A DNA stretch of 64,000 nt, from the NCBI GenBank assembly GCA_942159475.1, contig OW804096.1:104692194-104756193 (forward strand), written 5' to 3'. The stretch's first letter is position 1. The number at the start of each line of letters is the position of its first letter. Source of the stretch: Sthenelais limicola (lineage: Eukaryota > Annelida > Polychaeta > Phyllodocida > Sigalionidae). Made by a program: the position numbers and the translations under genes. The notes below the pieces were generated by a model, which was given only the letters and a program-made list of their open reading frames with translations, was not told the DNA's origin and searched no databases. Positions 1-10,484 of this stretch are shown here, one piece after another.

Positions 1-743
1 CAGGAAATGGACAATTGTCAATTTTTGTTACCATGATACTCGCCTGTTATTGCCTTGTCGAAATAAGGCAGCCTTAGTTAGAAATACTGTACCGTTATTG
101 GATCGAATACCTGCACATGCACACAAGTCATGTAGTTGTTAAAATCCACGATTCAATTATCGTGATCCAGAAGCTCTGCTTGCCCTCGTTAGTATTAAGT
201 GAGATATTTACTGTGCATGATCTCCCTGCTTGCGTGAGATCAATGAAGCTGTCCACACTTGCTCATACATTTATATATTTTGACTGCTGAAAGGGGACGA
301 TAGTGTATAATTGTTGACATATGCTAGTATTGTATTTAGACTGGATTTTTACTTGTTCTACGTGGATAGTAGAACCTTTTTTTTGTCAATTTCTAACGAC
401 AATTGACCTAAACTATGATAATGGGACCAAACCATTTTATAGTAACTTAGCTAAAGCTGTGATGTATGGGAGATAAATAATGGGGCCGAAGAATTCGTGT
501 TTCCAAGTATAGCATCCAATATTGCTTAAAGCTGTTCATTTAATATTGTTTACTTTAGGGAATAGATCATTTCTTGTTATTCCTGTAGAGCCTTGTGCTC
601 ATAAATGTATTCTCTATGCCTAACTATCAGGTCTATCCATGTTGTAACGACAAAAATACCACTAACGGTTTATGGAGTAACAAGCCAACAAAATACTCGG
701 GTTTGTGCAATTTCCAAGGCCAACCAGCTGGCAGATGCATCAA
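1..743. other. no gene seen; flank beyond the 3' end of the first ankyrin gene
   Basis: AT-rich sequence with no open frame of note on either strand and no recognisable repeat or domain. It lies beyond the likely poly(A) site of the minus-strand gene that ends at 944. Confidence 0.6.
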
Positions 744-759
744 AGAAATCAAATAGATG

Positions 760-765
760 TTTATT
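760..765 (-). terminator. candidate poly(A) signal of the first ankyrin/SOCS gene
   Basis: TTTATT on the plus strand reads AATAAA on the minus strand, about 180 bp past the stop codon at 944. Spacing suits a short 3' UTR. A hexamer like this is common by chance in AT-rich DNA. Confidence 0.4.
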
Positions 766-943
766 TTGATACTTGCCATGGCGCGTAGACCTTTACATTT
801 TCTACTTAAACATATTTGTTAAGTTTCATACACGATTTAACCTGAAAATAAAAACCAGGAAGAAAGATAGTTCTCAACTTGTGTACCAAAACGAAACGTT
901 AGGGCGTCTGAGGAAAAGACCCACTTACTCATCGAGTACAAAT

Positions 944-2188
944 TCATGAAACGAAATGCTCATTTCCTATCAAACCTTTCAATAGGATGAATTCTTTTAA
1001 CATTTTAGGCAGTATATCGGTGGATAGTGCTTGATGAACATGAAAACCAAGAAAGTTTCTTAAAGCATTGCGACAGAATGATTTCAGTGATTGGGGATGT
1101 CTAGCTATTTCGTCCAGGGTCAGAGCAATCTTTTTATCATCATTGTCCTCTATGAAAGTCTTTATAAGGTGCTTTGTTGCCCAGCTGTTTTGACCTAAGT
1201 CTACTCCACATAACAAAAGGGGAATAACTTTCGATAGTTCTTTCATGTTGTGAGAGAGCATTACAAAGAGAATAGAATCATGTTGATGGAACCCGTTATC
1301 CATTTTTAACTCTTTAAACATACGTACATGGGAACCCGATTCCCAAGACATGGGGATGTTTAAATATAGAAGATATTCGAGGTGGTCCCAACCTTTTCTT
1401 GCACTCAAACACACCGGGGCAGTACATTCGTTGTTTTTACGGATTAGTCCTCGGCAAGGGTTGGCTCCAAATCTTAAAAGATCTTGAAGAATACATCTAG
1501 GAGAATCTAGATGTATAGCAGATGAAAGCGGCGATAGCATTCGACCTAATTTCAAGCATTTGTTTGGATTGGCATTTGATTTTAGTAAGAGAGAAACCAT
1601 TTCAGGTTGTTCGGTAATTATAGCAAACATAAGTGGAGTGAAACCTTGCCTATCCTCTTTGTCTACTGGGCAACCATACTCAATAAGTTTCCTGAGAAGA
1701 CCTAGGTCTTGATTGATAGCTTCATGTAGTACATCGCATTGGCTTATATCTGCTCCGCGTTTCAGCAATAAATCAATTATGTCATAATGCTGCATGCATA
1801 TAGCAATATAGAGCGGTGAAAGCTCTTTATTGACATCCACTTTATCCTCAGGAAGAAAAATGTTATTACAAAGTGCATTGATATCACACCCATGGTCAAT
1901 TAGTATTCGGGTGGCGTCATAATAGCCCCTGTAAAGAGCAAGGTGAAGGGCAGTATGACCGTCCAGATTTCTTCCATCTAGGGAGGCACCAATATTAATG
2001 AAACATCGCAGCCTATTGGTTTCGTTGTTCCTTGCAGCTCTATGTAGGAGGGAGTCACCAAGAGAGTCGCGGATATCAGCTGACGACTTCAGTAACTGTC
2101 TGGCAGTACTTTCATTGCTATCATAGACTACGGCAAATATCTGATCTAGATTGCAGCTTTTCGCCCTCCTTTTGCATTGAGTGTTCAT
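944..2188 (-). CDS. ankyrin-repeat protein with C-terminal SOCS box (ASB-like), copy A
   Basis: Single uninterrupted 414-residue frame. Ankyrin repeats run from about residue 40 to 250: GHTALHLALYRGYYDATRIL, then SPLYIAICMQHYDIIDLLLK and GFTPLMFAIITEQPEMVSLL all show the TPLH-type turn and the LLL helix end. From about residue 364 the tail HPQSLKSFCRNALRNFLG followed by ILPKMLKEFILL has the spacing of a SOCS box, with a divergent Cullin-5 box. In the ASB family this tail binds Elongin B/C and Cullin-5, and the repeats choose the substrate for ubiquitination; that role is inferred here. The start at 2188 lies 4 nt after a splice acceptor (TTTTTCAG), so an upstream non-coding exon is likely. 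It is a tandem paralogue of 4555-5832: both carry ILHEAI or VLHEAI, PCRG and HDS(V/I)LFV at matching positions. I cannot name a vertebrate orthologue. Confidence 0.88.
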   Translation of the reverse strand: MNTQCKRRAKSCNLDQIFAVVYDSNESTARQLLKSSADIRDSLGDSLLHRAARNNETNRLRCFINIGASLDGRNLDGHTALHLALYRGYYDATRILIDHGCDINALCNNIFLPEDKVDVNKELSPLYIAICMQHYDIIDLLLKRGADISQCDVLHEAINQDLGLLRKLIEYGCPVDKEDRQGFTPLMFAIITEQPEMVSLLLKSNANPNKCLKLGRMLSPLSSAIHLDSPRCILQDLLRFGANPCRGLIRKNNECTAPVCLSARKGWDHLEYLLYLNIPMSWESGSHVRMFKELKMDNGFHQHDSILFVMLSHNMKELSKVIPLLLCGVDLGQNSWATKHLIKTFIEDNDDKKIALTLDEIARHPQSLKSFCRNALRNFLGFHVHQALSTDILPKMLKEFILLKGLIGNEHFVS

Positions 2189-4554
2189 AGTTCTGAAAAA
2201 GTAATGTATCAGTAGTATGATTCATTTGCGAACGTATTTGGCAAATTATTTTGTTTCAAAACCCAAACAAATGAGATTGGTTAGTGGGCAACCCTAGTTT
2301 CAAGACTAACGAAAACATTTGCTATTTCACTCAAGTATATCCTTATCATTCAGTTGTCCAGCAACCTCTGTGGATATTTCGAGGATTCTTTAAAAGGATT
2401 CTTAATTATTCAGATTTTTTTTTCATACATAATAAATACGGTTTCACACTTAACATCATATTGGAGAAGTCCGTTAAAAGCTGAGCATTACAAGTGAGCA
2501 TTTGGGCCTTATATTAGTAAACCTGCGTCTTTAATTGAAATCCAGGTCGGAAGCCTAGGATCAACTTAACGGGAGGATGCTGCGACATTATGATACAATT
2601 TAAACAAGAATCAGCTGAATGCTTTTTAATCTAAGGCTAATTGTTATGGCCAGACGACGGACACAATTTTGTTGAACCAGATCCGATAACTGAGAACGAG
2701 CAGGAAAGGTGATATGAAGGTACTAATTACAACGTACAAATGCGTATACCTTGGCCGATTTCTTTTGTTTAAATTCCCAGTGATTTTCGTAAATTTCTTG
2801 GCCAAAATTAATGGCAAATTAAAAACAAATTACGAAAATTGAAATTAAAAAAAGAGCAAATGGAAATTTTGAATTTTGAATTCAATAAGTATGTATTTTC
2901 ATTTTTAAAAAGTTTTCTTCAAAATGTTATATTGAATTGTTGGATAAATTAAGTTTCCAACCATTTCATGGCCCTCGAAAGTTTGCAATACCATATCCTA
3001 CCACTAAGCGGTAGACGGCAGCGCATGTGGCCAACTAGGTGAGAATATTATATCCAAACTCCACAAATTTGGACGTGAGGGATGGACAGGGGGATTAGGC
3101 ATAAAGTGAAGGCGGGACATAAGAGTATAACAGCCACGTAATCTGGTTCGACAATAGTGGTAAATCTTTGCCCCGCCCCCCCGTAGTTCAAGTCCCAATT
3201 AAACGTAAGTTCTTTCAGATCCTCCATACAGTGATTCTGATCACCCAGGTCTCTCTCGTCGACGTGTTTACCAGTTCTTTCTTCCCTAGGCTTTCCCACG
3301 TCTTCGCTCTCCTCATCAGTTTCCCCCACCATGGCTGCGCCGTCCATGTCGGAGTTACTAGAACTTAAATGTTGGATCGCCTTCACCCTATAGGGTGAAG
3401 TCGATCCAACATTTAAGTTCCCTTGTCAGAATACAGGGCGCACCAACCACTGAATGAGGAAAACGTAGATGGGTTCATTTATCATGAGCTGATATAATAT
3501 TTCTGCTGGTAATGTAACTCATTTCATGGAAACACTCGTTGAAAATATTCACCCTAAGAAAAAAACTACGACTATTTTTCTATTAATGTTTTTATTGATT
3601 GCGCGGTACAATATTACATTCTGTTAGCGAAGGCACACGATACTCAATGGCAGCTCCGTGCAGATAAACATGGCTCATTCAACACACGTAATCAGATTAT
3701 AGATTAGTGATACGGCTATAACAATAGGAGGAAAAGGGAATATTGAACACCGTGAGGCAAAGGTGAGGCGTGTATTTTTTCTGTCAACATTATATGACTA
3801 TCATAACATATTCAGCAACTATATTACACTATTTCAGACCAATCGGTAATTCTTTTTGTCAACAAACACTTTAAAGATTGTATGCATTCATCTTTATGCA
3901 GACACTCTTACCTGAGATTCCAAAGCCATCACAATTGACACAGTTATGACAAGTACCTTAGAATATTTATACTACAAACAAAACTTCAAAACACTGAGCG
4001 GGGCTAACAGTTTTACAGTAGATGATAGAGTGTTAAGTTACATAAGTGACTTGCAATGCAATTAAAATATTATCTTAATATATATCAACGCACATGTAAT
4101 TTGTAACGAAGAGAGTTAGTTTATTAAGAATTGCAATTACCATAACATGAATAGATACATTTCACATTACAGAGTACGTACATTCTTAGTAAAAAATATA
4201 ATAAAATAGAAATGGAAATAGAAAATAATTAAAATCGATTTTAATCCGACAACAGATCCTGATCTCATACAAAATATCACAGACGTAAACCAATTGGAGT
4301 CTCAGAAAATGATAAGAAAATATAACCAAGAAAAAAATAAGATGGGAAAGTAGGTGTGCACATTCGAAACGATGAGCAGAACACAGGATTATCATTGCTG
4401 CTGCAATTAAAATTTCCATATCGCCTTACTAATCTCGATACATGATTTTGACATCATTTATAATTCACAGAATTCGGTACTTCATTTAAAACGCAATGTC
4501 AATATAATTTCAAAATCTACACAACTATTCCCTCAATTACAGGTGTAATACATA
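2189..4554. other. intergenic spacer between the two ankyrin/SOCS genes
   Basis: AT-rich. It should contain the promoter and 5' exon of copy A and the 3' UTR of copy B. The only structured feature is the 60 bp palindrome at 3361-3420. A minus-strand open frame of 112 codons (3048-3386) starts inside that palindrome and has no recognisable domain, so I do not call it a gene. TTTATT words near 4120 and 3590 could be the poly(A) signal of copy B. Confidence 0.5.
3361..3420. repeat. 60 bp near-perfect palindrome
   Basis: The segment starts GAACTTAAATGTTGGATCG and ends with its reverse complement. The 30-base arms meet with no loop at CCTATAGG and differ at a single position (3380 C against 3401 T). 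A pyrimidine-rich stretch with TTTCCCCCACC lies just upstream. Confidence 0.9.
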
Positions 4555-5832
4555 TCACAGATCAGAGTGTTTAGAAACTTCGAGAAGCCCTGAGAGAAGA
4601 ACATACTCTTTAAGAGCTGGTGGTAGATGAATGGGGTCCATTTTCCTTGAAATGCCTAAACCAATCGATTTTCTGATCACATTACGACATATCATGAACA
4701 GAGGAAGAGGATTTTCAGAAAGTTCTTGTAAACGTTTGCTAACTTCCAGTTCCTTATTCCCTTCAATAAACGATTTAACTAGGGCTTTGGTGGGGTGAGA
4801 ACAGCAGTGAATATCAAAGCCACAGTCCAAGATTACATTTATACAGCCTTTTGCTTTTTTCCACAGAGCAACGAATAACACTGAATCGTGTGGGTTGAAT
4901 AGATCATCAGACTCAACGTCTCGAGAGGTAGCATGTTTTCCGGTATCCCAAACCAAAGGACAGTTTTCATGAAGAAAATACTGCAGACTGGCGGTGCAGT
5001 CCTTGCCCACACTATTGCAAATAGGCGCCATGCACATCTTAAGGTATTGGCTGTGTGACGTGCCCTCAGGAACTGACCCCCTGCACGGGTCGGCTCCTGC
5101 TGCAATGAGCACAGGAATCATTTTGGTGTCAAAAATGGAAGCAAGCGCAAGAGGTGAAAAATACACTTTGTTGGAGTTCTGGAAAACAATGAATGGTATC
5201 TCTTTATGTACATCAGGCTTTCTTTTCAGGAGCATCTGCACCATATCTCGTTCCTCTTTAATTAGAGCCGTGGATAAAGGCGTCCAACCTTTATGGTCCT
5301 CACTATCAACTGGAGCACCAGCTTCGAGCAACTTTTGGAGAATGTAGGAATTACCAGTACGAATGGCTTCGTGCAAGATGGAGCGTTCCTCGATTCTTGA
5401 CCCACTGCTCAGTAGTAAATCCACCATTCCTCGTTGGCACTGGCGGACAGCGAGAAGGAGAGGAGAGGATCGCCTTGTTAACGCGCGGTCGTCTCCTTCT
5501 TCTGAAGACCTCTCCTCAGTGATCACATCTTTACATCGAATGTTGACATCGCACCCGGCCTCGACCAGCATACGAGCAGCATCCAGTCTGAACGTATGAA
5601 TTGACCAGAAGAGAGGAGTCCGGAAATCACACATCTCGTTCACGTCACATCCAGCATCAATGAAGGTCTGCAGTTTGTCCAGATCGTTTCCACACACAGC
5701 CCTGTACGGTAGTGTAAAGCCCTCCTCACTTCTCACAGACGCGCTCTCGGGGTGGCGGGCCAGCGTTTCTGGCGTTGCACTGTGGTAAATTTTGTCAAAA
5801 GACTCTTTCGGTTGATCGCCACATGAAGCCAT
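4555..5832 (-). CDS. ankyrin-repeat protein with C-terminal SOCS box (ASB-like), copy B
   Basis: 425-residue protein in one exon. The open frame extends upstream to 5913, but a good acceptor (CATTATACAG) sits 9 nt before ATGGCTTCATGT, so I take the Met at 5832 as the start and treat the upstream residues as intron. Ankyrin repeats include RTPLFWSIHTFRLDAARMLV and GWTPLSTALIKEERDMVQML. A SOCS box starts near residue 374 (PLPLFMICRNVIRKSIGLG) and ends with HLPPALKEYVLL, closer to the family Cullin-5 box (LPxPxxLKxYLL) than copy A. The predicted role is substrate receptor of a Cullin-5/Elongin ubiquitin ligase. Same intron position just before the ATG, same orientation and shared motifs with copy A indicate an old tandem duplication; the loops have diverged strongly. 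Confidence 0.9.
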   Translation of the reverse strand: MASCGDQPKESFDKIYHSATPETLARHPESASVRSEEGFTLPYRAVCGNDLDKLQTFIDAGCDVNEMCDFRTPLFWSIHTFRLDAARMLVEAGCDVNIRCKDVITEERSSEEGDDRALTRRSSPLLLAVRQCQRGMVDLLLSSGSRIEERSILHEAIRTGNSYILQKLLEAGAPVDSEDHKGWTPLSTALIKEERDMVQMLLKRKPDVHKEIPFIVFQNSNKVYFSPLALASIFDTKMIPVLIAAGADPCRGSVPEGTSHSQYLKMCMAPICNSVGKDCTASLQYFLHENCPLVWDTGKHATSRDVESDDLFNPHDSVLFVALWKKAKGCINVILDCGFDIHCCSHPTKALVKSFIEGNKELEVSKRLQELSENPLPLFMICRNVIRKSIGLGISRKMDPIHLPPALKEYVLLSGLLEVSKHSDL

Positions 5833-5984
5833 GTTCCTGGCCTGTATAATGAAGCATAAATAAACCCCTTGCCTTAAAATACAAAATGGTATTGGTTCAC
5901 AACATTCTTTCAATAATGGATAGTAGGAAAGGGAACTGAAATATAAATAAGTATATTTACCCTGTAAATTGTTTTCCTTTTGCT

Positions 5985-7324
5985 TTAGTGTTGCTGGCGG
6001 GCCTCTTCCAGAACTTTCTTTTCCAACTCAAAATCGTACTGCAATGGAGTATTTTTTTAACCTTATGATTTGATCCCATTAACTGTATTTTCATGTATCA
6101 GTACAATTGTGTGTACCTCATCATGTCTTGATTACATTGATTACCCAGATGGAAACTATTAAGCATAAAGTTTTTTAACGATTTCATTTAACCGTTTTTT
6201 TTCTTCAAAACTTTAAAGGCCGGCACAAGATGCAAGGATAAAGATACAAGATACAAGATGCAAGTTGCACTGATGCACACATGAGTGCAACTCTTATCTT
6301 TGTTGTGTCGAGAAGGAGCGCGGCAGTGGCATGGGCCATCGGTGCCATCAAGAGGGGTGGGGCAGGTTTGGGCAGCACATGGAGGGCCATGTGTCTGGTG
6401 TATTCTTTGAGACAGAAAGTCATGTGATTGCAGGTGGCGTTGCGAACCAGGGGTTGACTTTTGAGCGGTATTGGGTGCATGTCCCATAGAGCTCCATAGC
6501 TTCGGAGTTTTAACCCCTCCAAAAATAAGTTCATTTAGTTCATTTCCTCCCATCTCCTGCTATCGATATTCATAATATATTTATTCTCGCAGAAGTAAAC
6601 TATACGATCACGAAATATCAGTATTTAATATCGATTAATATTAAGAGCTGAAACACAGATGTGCAACGATGGCCACAAACTCATTGGAAAGAACATAGGC
6701 AAGAATCGCAACACATCAACGTGGAATAAATTATAGTTCATTTTATCTGGAAAAATAATATCCCAGGTTGGTTATGATTCTACAGTTTGAATGTACAGGG
6801 AGGACTGCTGGGAAGGGTCATGGGCTACGAACTGGGAATATCCCAGAAGTCTGTCGACCTACTTGTCATTTTCTCTATGTAACTGTAATTTTATAATTTT
6901 GACAAATAAACGATTGTTCAATTCAATTCAATTCAATATATGCTGTGCCCGGCCTTTAATGGTATAAATTAATTCAGTAATATCAAACATAGCTATTGCA
7001 AAACAAAGCAATATATGGGGCCTCAACACTGCAATACGCACCCTGAATTCTAGATCGATTTCACTCCATCTTTTTATAGTACTTAGCCGGACTGTGAGCT
7101 GAAGATCAATAAAAGAAATCCATTTCAACGATTGAAACACACACACAACAACAACACAAGCTCATATGAGTGAATATGTGAATATAATAAGGTAGAGCTG
7201 TACGTGAGATCTTATTTCTTACCGTGGATAGGAGTTGGTATTTCCGTGCCAGCTCTACGGTGACGCCTTCAAGTTCTGGGTACGCCTGATTTGTCCCTAA
7301 AGGTTCTGAAAGTGACAATTCCAT
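5985..7324 (-). CDS. candidate two-exon microprotein (51 aa), UMA-like tail; unrecognised
   Basis: Two short exons fit in phase. Exon 1 (7223-7324) starts at ATGGAATTG, encodes AYPELEGVTVELARKYQLL and ends at a GTAAGA donor. Exon 2 (5985-6038) follows a CATTGCAG acceptor and encodes YDFELEKKVLEEARQQH then TAA. The second exon resembles the start of UBAP1 coding exon 4 in this window (YDFSLEERVIEW), which also begins right after a phase-0 acceptor. YDFxLE is typical of the UMA motif of UBAP1/MVB12-associated proteins. Exon 1 could instead begin at the acceptor CACTTTCAG at 7306, in which case more exons lie upstream. I do not recognise the whole protein. Splicing is predicted by eye only. Confidence 0.4.
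6780..6940 (+). repeat. possible LINE or SINE 3' tail
   Basis: TTTTGACAAATAAACGATTG is followed by about four copies of TTCAA (6919-6937). Short tandem tails after an AATAAA-like word are typical of CR1/L2-type retroposon 3' ends. The body upstream is not recognisable. It lies inside the intron of the candidate microprotein gene. Confidence 0.35.
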
Positions 7325-7969
7325 TGTAAATGAAACATAAAGCAAGGTTGCAAAATGATTCTAATAAAATACAAATAAACTAGAGTAATGATGTAGCCTG
7401 TGAAAACTAACACTCCAGATGCAAAATAAGATCAGTGATTCTAGTACACTTGTCACAGTTAAATGTATTAAACCACGGAGGTGTTATATATAAAAATGCC
7501 CTTTCCAGTATAAACAGGATATAAACACATGTTTATCCTATCAATATTACCGCCACACATTGCGCAGGCGAGTCCGGGATGTAAGAACCAAAATAGGAAT
7601 AGCTTTCTCTTTTCACTCAATCCAGCAAAACAGTTGCCGATTGATGCGACATACTTTCCCCAGGGCATTCGGGAGACTATCGCGCATGGTTTGTCATGGG
7701 GCATTGGTGATATCGATTTCATTGATCTACAATTCTAGATGACATTTACATCATGGACAGCCATCTGATGTCTATAGCGCCAGCATTTTCTGCACTGACA
7801 TTTAAGTTTGTCATGTTCTCGAGGATTGAAAATAGGCCCCTCCAGTCCAATATTTCCTCTATTAATGAAAATCAAGTTAAAATACGGTACGCACCCCCTC
7901 CCACCCCCAAGGGAATCGGTTAATGTAGCACAGATACAAGACAGTCAGCTTTGTTACACAGGATGTCTT

Positions 7970-8729
7970 GACTCTCCCACGACCACCGCTTTTTTTAAAA
8001 AAAGCCGCCACCGGCTACTCACTAAAATTAGACCAGGCGTACCCGTTATCACGGTCCTACGCACATAGTAGAAGAAAAGGGAATTGCTGCTGTCTCTGCC
8101 CACGAAATAAATGCTCATTCAGCTTTTTCTCAGGTGTGAGAACTACCGTATATTAGTAAGCAACGATATTAGCTAGTGATTACTGGAACAATATTGTCTA
8201 GAAAAGAAGATATAAGCCCATTTACCACCAGCAAGGCCTGTGATAAGTTTCGAATCGACGGCCATTGCCGCGAAATATATCAACAAGCGCCGAAAATGGT
8301 GTCTCCCAATACCGCCGCTAGCGCCCCTGCATACACATGCCTCACTGAGGCATGTGTATTATTAGACACCAAAACAAAAGCGTAGGAGGGGAGGCCGAGG
8401 GGCAGCCGGGGGGTGGGGTGGTGGGAATCATTGAAAATGAGAAAAAGATTCCAATACAATACAAGTACATAGCCTAAGACACCACAACCAAATTAACCTC
8501 GCGGTAATACTCTGGACTCTACGTGACTAACCGCTTTTGGAAAAAGCCGCCATCAGCTAATTATTTACAGCCAGAACTGTTGTACCCGTTATCACGGTCG
8601 GGCGCTATAGAAGCAGAAACGAGAATTATTGCCGTCTTTGCAAACACAATAAATGATCGGTCACCTTTTTACCCTGCATGAATGATAACTTTGTTTTATA
8701 TGCAACGTAATTAGCGATAGATTACCGGA
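7970..8729. repeat. composite block: direct repeat pair flanking an inverted-copy repeat
   Basis: Positions 7970-8186 and 8514-8729 are diverged direct copies sharing TACCCGTTATCACGGTC and matching words around it. Between them, 8248-8518 is a copy of a different repeat whose reverse complement sits at 13188-13491. Each direct copy holds a small hairpin at the same place, but with a different core: GCTTTTTTTAAAAAAAGC in the first, GCTTTTGGAAAAAGC in the second. Confidence 0.75.
8248..8518 (-). repeat. dispersed repeat with a locus-specific palindrome (copy 1)
   Basis: About 270 bp, reading in reverse orientation to 13188-13491. The two share long runs such as GCCGCGAAATATATCAACAA and AGACACC or AGACAGC followed by AAAACAAAAGCGTAGGAGG. 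In the middle stands a 14 bp-arm hairpin (8331-8359, ATACACATGCCTCA and complement) whose core differs from that of the other copy. Confidence 0.8.
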
Positions 8730-9540
8730 GACATGTCAAGGAATGCGTCTGCGCACAAGAAAAATGGCGGAAAACCGGGTCCTCTGGGTGTGACTGGGTC
8801 CGCGGGTCTAGCGTAAGTAAGTTTTCCACCAGGTTCCTAGCAAAGAGCCAGTTTCCCCCAATAATTACTTGTCCCATGCTAGTCTCATGTCAATTTTTAG
8901 TTTTCTTCAATTTGATAGAAAATCATAGAAAGTATTTCTCTTACCAACGACTCGGGGAACCTTTTCAGGGATGTTCCATCCATTATACATCGCCAACGAA
9001 TCTTTTGTGTTCACTCCTGAATTTAAAAAAACCCAAAATATTTCAGTATAAGCAGAGTGTATGCAATAAGGCAAGGAAAGAACAAGGTTTACTGACTACA
9101 AAAACCTGATCTTCAGGTAAAGGTAAAGCCTATATCGTCAGGGATGTGTACCTTTATGTCTACCTCACTATATCTCTATCAATTTCCTTAAAATAAATGC
9201 TTTGCTCATTAAAAATAAAAAGGACGAATTAACCTTCAGTTGGTTTGAAAATTAGCGTTCTAGGGAGAACGCTGGAGTAGGCTATATTTATGTTCACAAC
9301 CAAGAACAATAGACTAGGCCCATTCGAAAATTGAAGCATAAGGAGAAATGTGAAAATCTAAACCAAGGAACAAAGGATAAGGCGGATGGGCGATGCTAAA
9401 TACCAGCAGACTTTAAGAACCCATTGTTTCAAATTCACTTGGCCATTGGCGGGCCACTTGGACATATGGTCCCAAGAGATTTTTTTATTGTAAGGTGTAA
9501 AGTGTGAAGCCGTTAATGCAGCACATGAATGTGGCAGATG
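8730..9540. other. no gene seen
   Basis: AT-rich spacer. A 77-codon open frame at 8876-9109 on the plus strand shows no domain and no splice context that would support it. Confidence 0.5.
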
Positions 9541-10125
9541 GGGGCCCGGGAGGGGGGGGGGGTAGCCTAAATGATAAAATCTGCAGCCACGTAGGCCTAT
9601 GTCTAGTGCATTAGCAGCGTATCTGATGTTTATAACACAATACGTCTCTACTACAATTGTATATGTATTGAATTTTTATTATGACATAAATAAGCTTCTA
9701 CAAGTAGGCCTAGGGCTTCCAGCTCGCTTATTTTGTATATTAATATTACATATCAATATCTTGTGGAAATGTGGGGGAAAGTGTGTGTATATATGGCCTT
9801 ATGGGCCGGGGGCGCGGGGTTGGGTGGGGGAATGTGCATGAGGAGTGGGGGCACTTTTATCTGTATTAGGGACTGTTCATTTTTAACCACTGGGGTGGGG
9901 GAGAATTTTTAGGAGGTGTGCGGGGGGGGGGGCACCTTTTTTTGCAGACTCTGTAGGTGGTGTCATCTTTTTTTGCAGACTCTGAAGGTGTGTGTGTGGG
10001 GGGGGGGGGGGGGGGCTTTTTTGCACAGACTCAGAACTACAACGATGTAGGAGGGGTCATGCAATTTTGCACAAACTTTCAAGGGGGAGGACGGGGGGGG
10101 GGGGGGGGGGGCATGTCGGGGAGGG
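9541..10125 (+). repeat. G-run and minisatellite region
   Basis: Long uninterrupted G tracts occur near 9552, 9923, 10000 and 10092. Between them a short unit, CTTTTTTGCAGACTCTG plus AGGTG, is repeated about three times with drift (near 9936, 9966 and 10014). The run of G tracts on one strand could form quadruplexes. No gene is visible; open frames here are glycine-rich artefacts. Confidence 0.8.
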
Positions 10126-10484
10126 GGTTAAGGAGTGTATGTCCTCAAACAAAATCGATATAACGATATCTGGGGGGTGAATGAGTGACTTGAATTGGTC
10201 ATATTATGTTGGTGCTGTTCTTTTCCATATGTAAGATCTTTTAATTCATGATATTAATGACTGATGTAACACCGATTCATTGTATGGTCGGTGAACAAGT
10301 TTATCGACCAAGTATTATTATCATTAATCTTTGCTGGAAGTAATGTCTTGTCATAGACAATTATTGCTCACTATAATACATTTCGATGTAATCCTAATTT
10401 ATTGTAAGCTCAGTGAACAGGTCTATTGACCAACCATTATATACCAACTGAATTAATGTCCTATCAGAGACAGATAATACTGTA

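Noticed and set aside
3048..3386. 112-codon minus-strand frame with an acidic start
   Set aside because: The start lies in the 60 bp palindrome, and no domain or second exon is visible.
5833..5913. N-terminal extension of ankyrin copy B
   Set aside because: An acceptor lies 9 nt before the Met at 5832, and the extra residues read as a translated polypyrimidine/branch region.
6188..6553. Two overlapping minus-strand frames of 109-121 codons
   Set aside because: Two frames equally open over the same bases, with simple AGATACAAG repeats inside; neither looks like protein from a known family.
7468..7742. Possible upstream exon (GTATGT donor at 7654, acceptor-like TTGTAG at 7727)
   Set aside because: Its end phase does not fit the exon at 7223-7305, and plus-strand frames are equally open.
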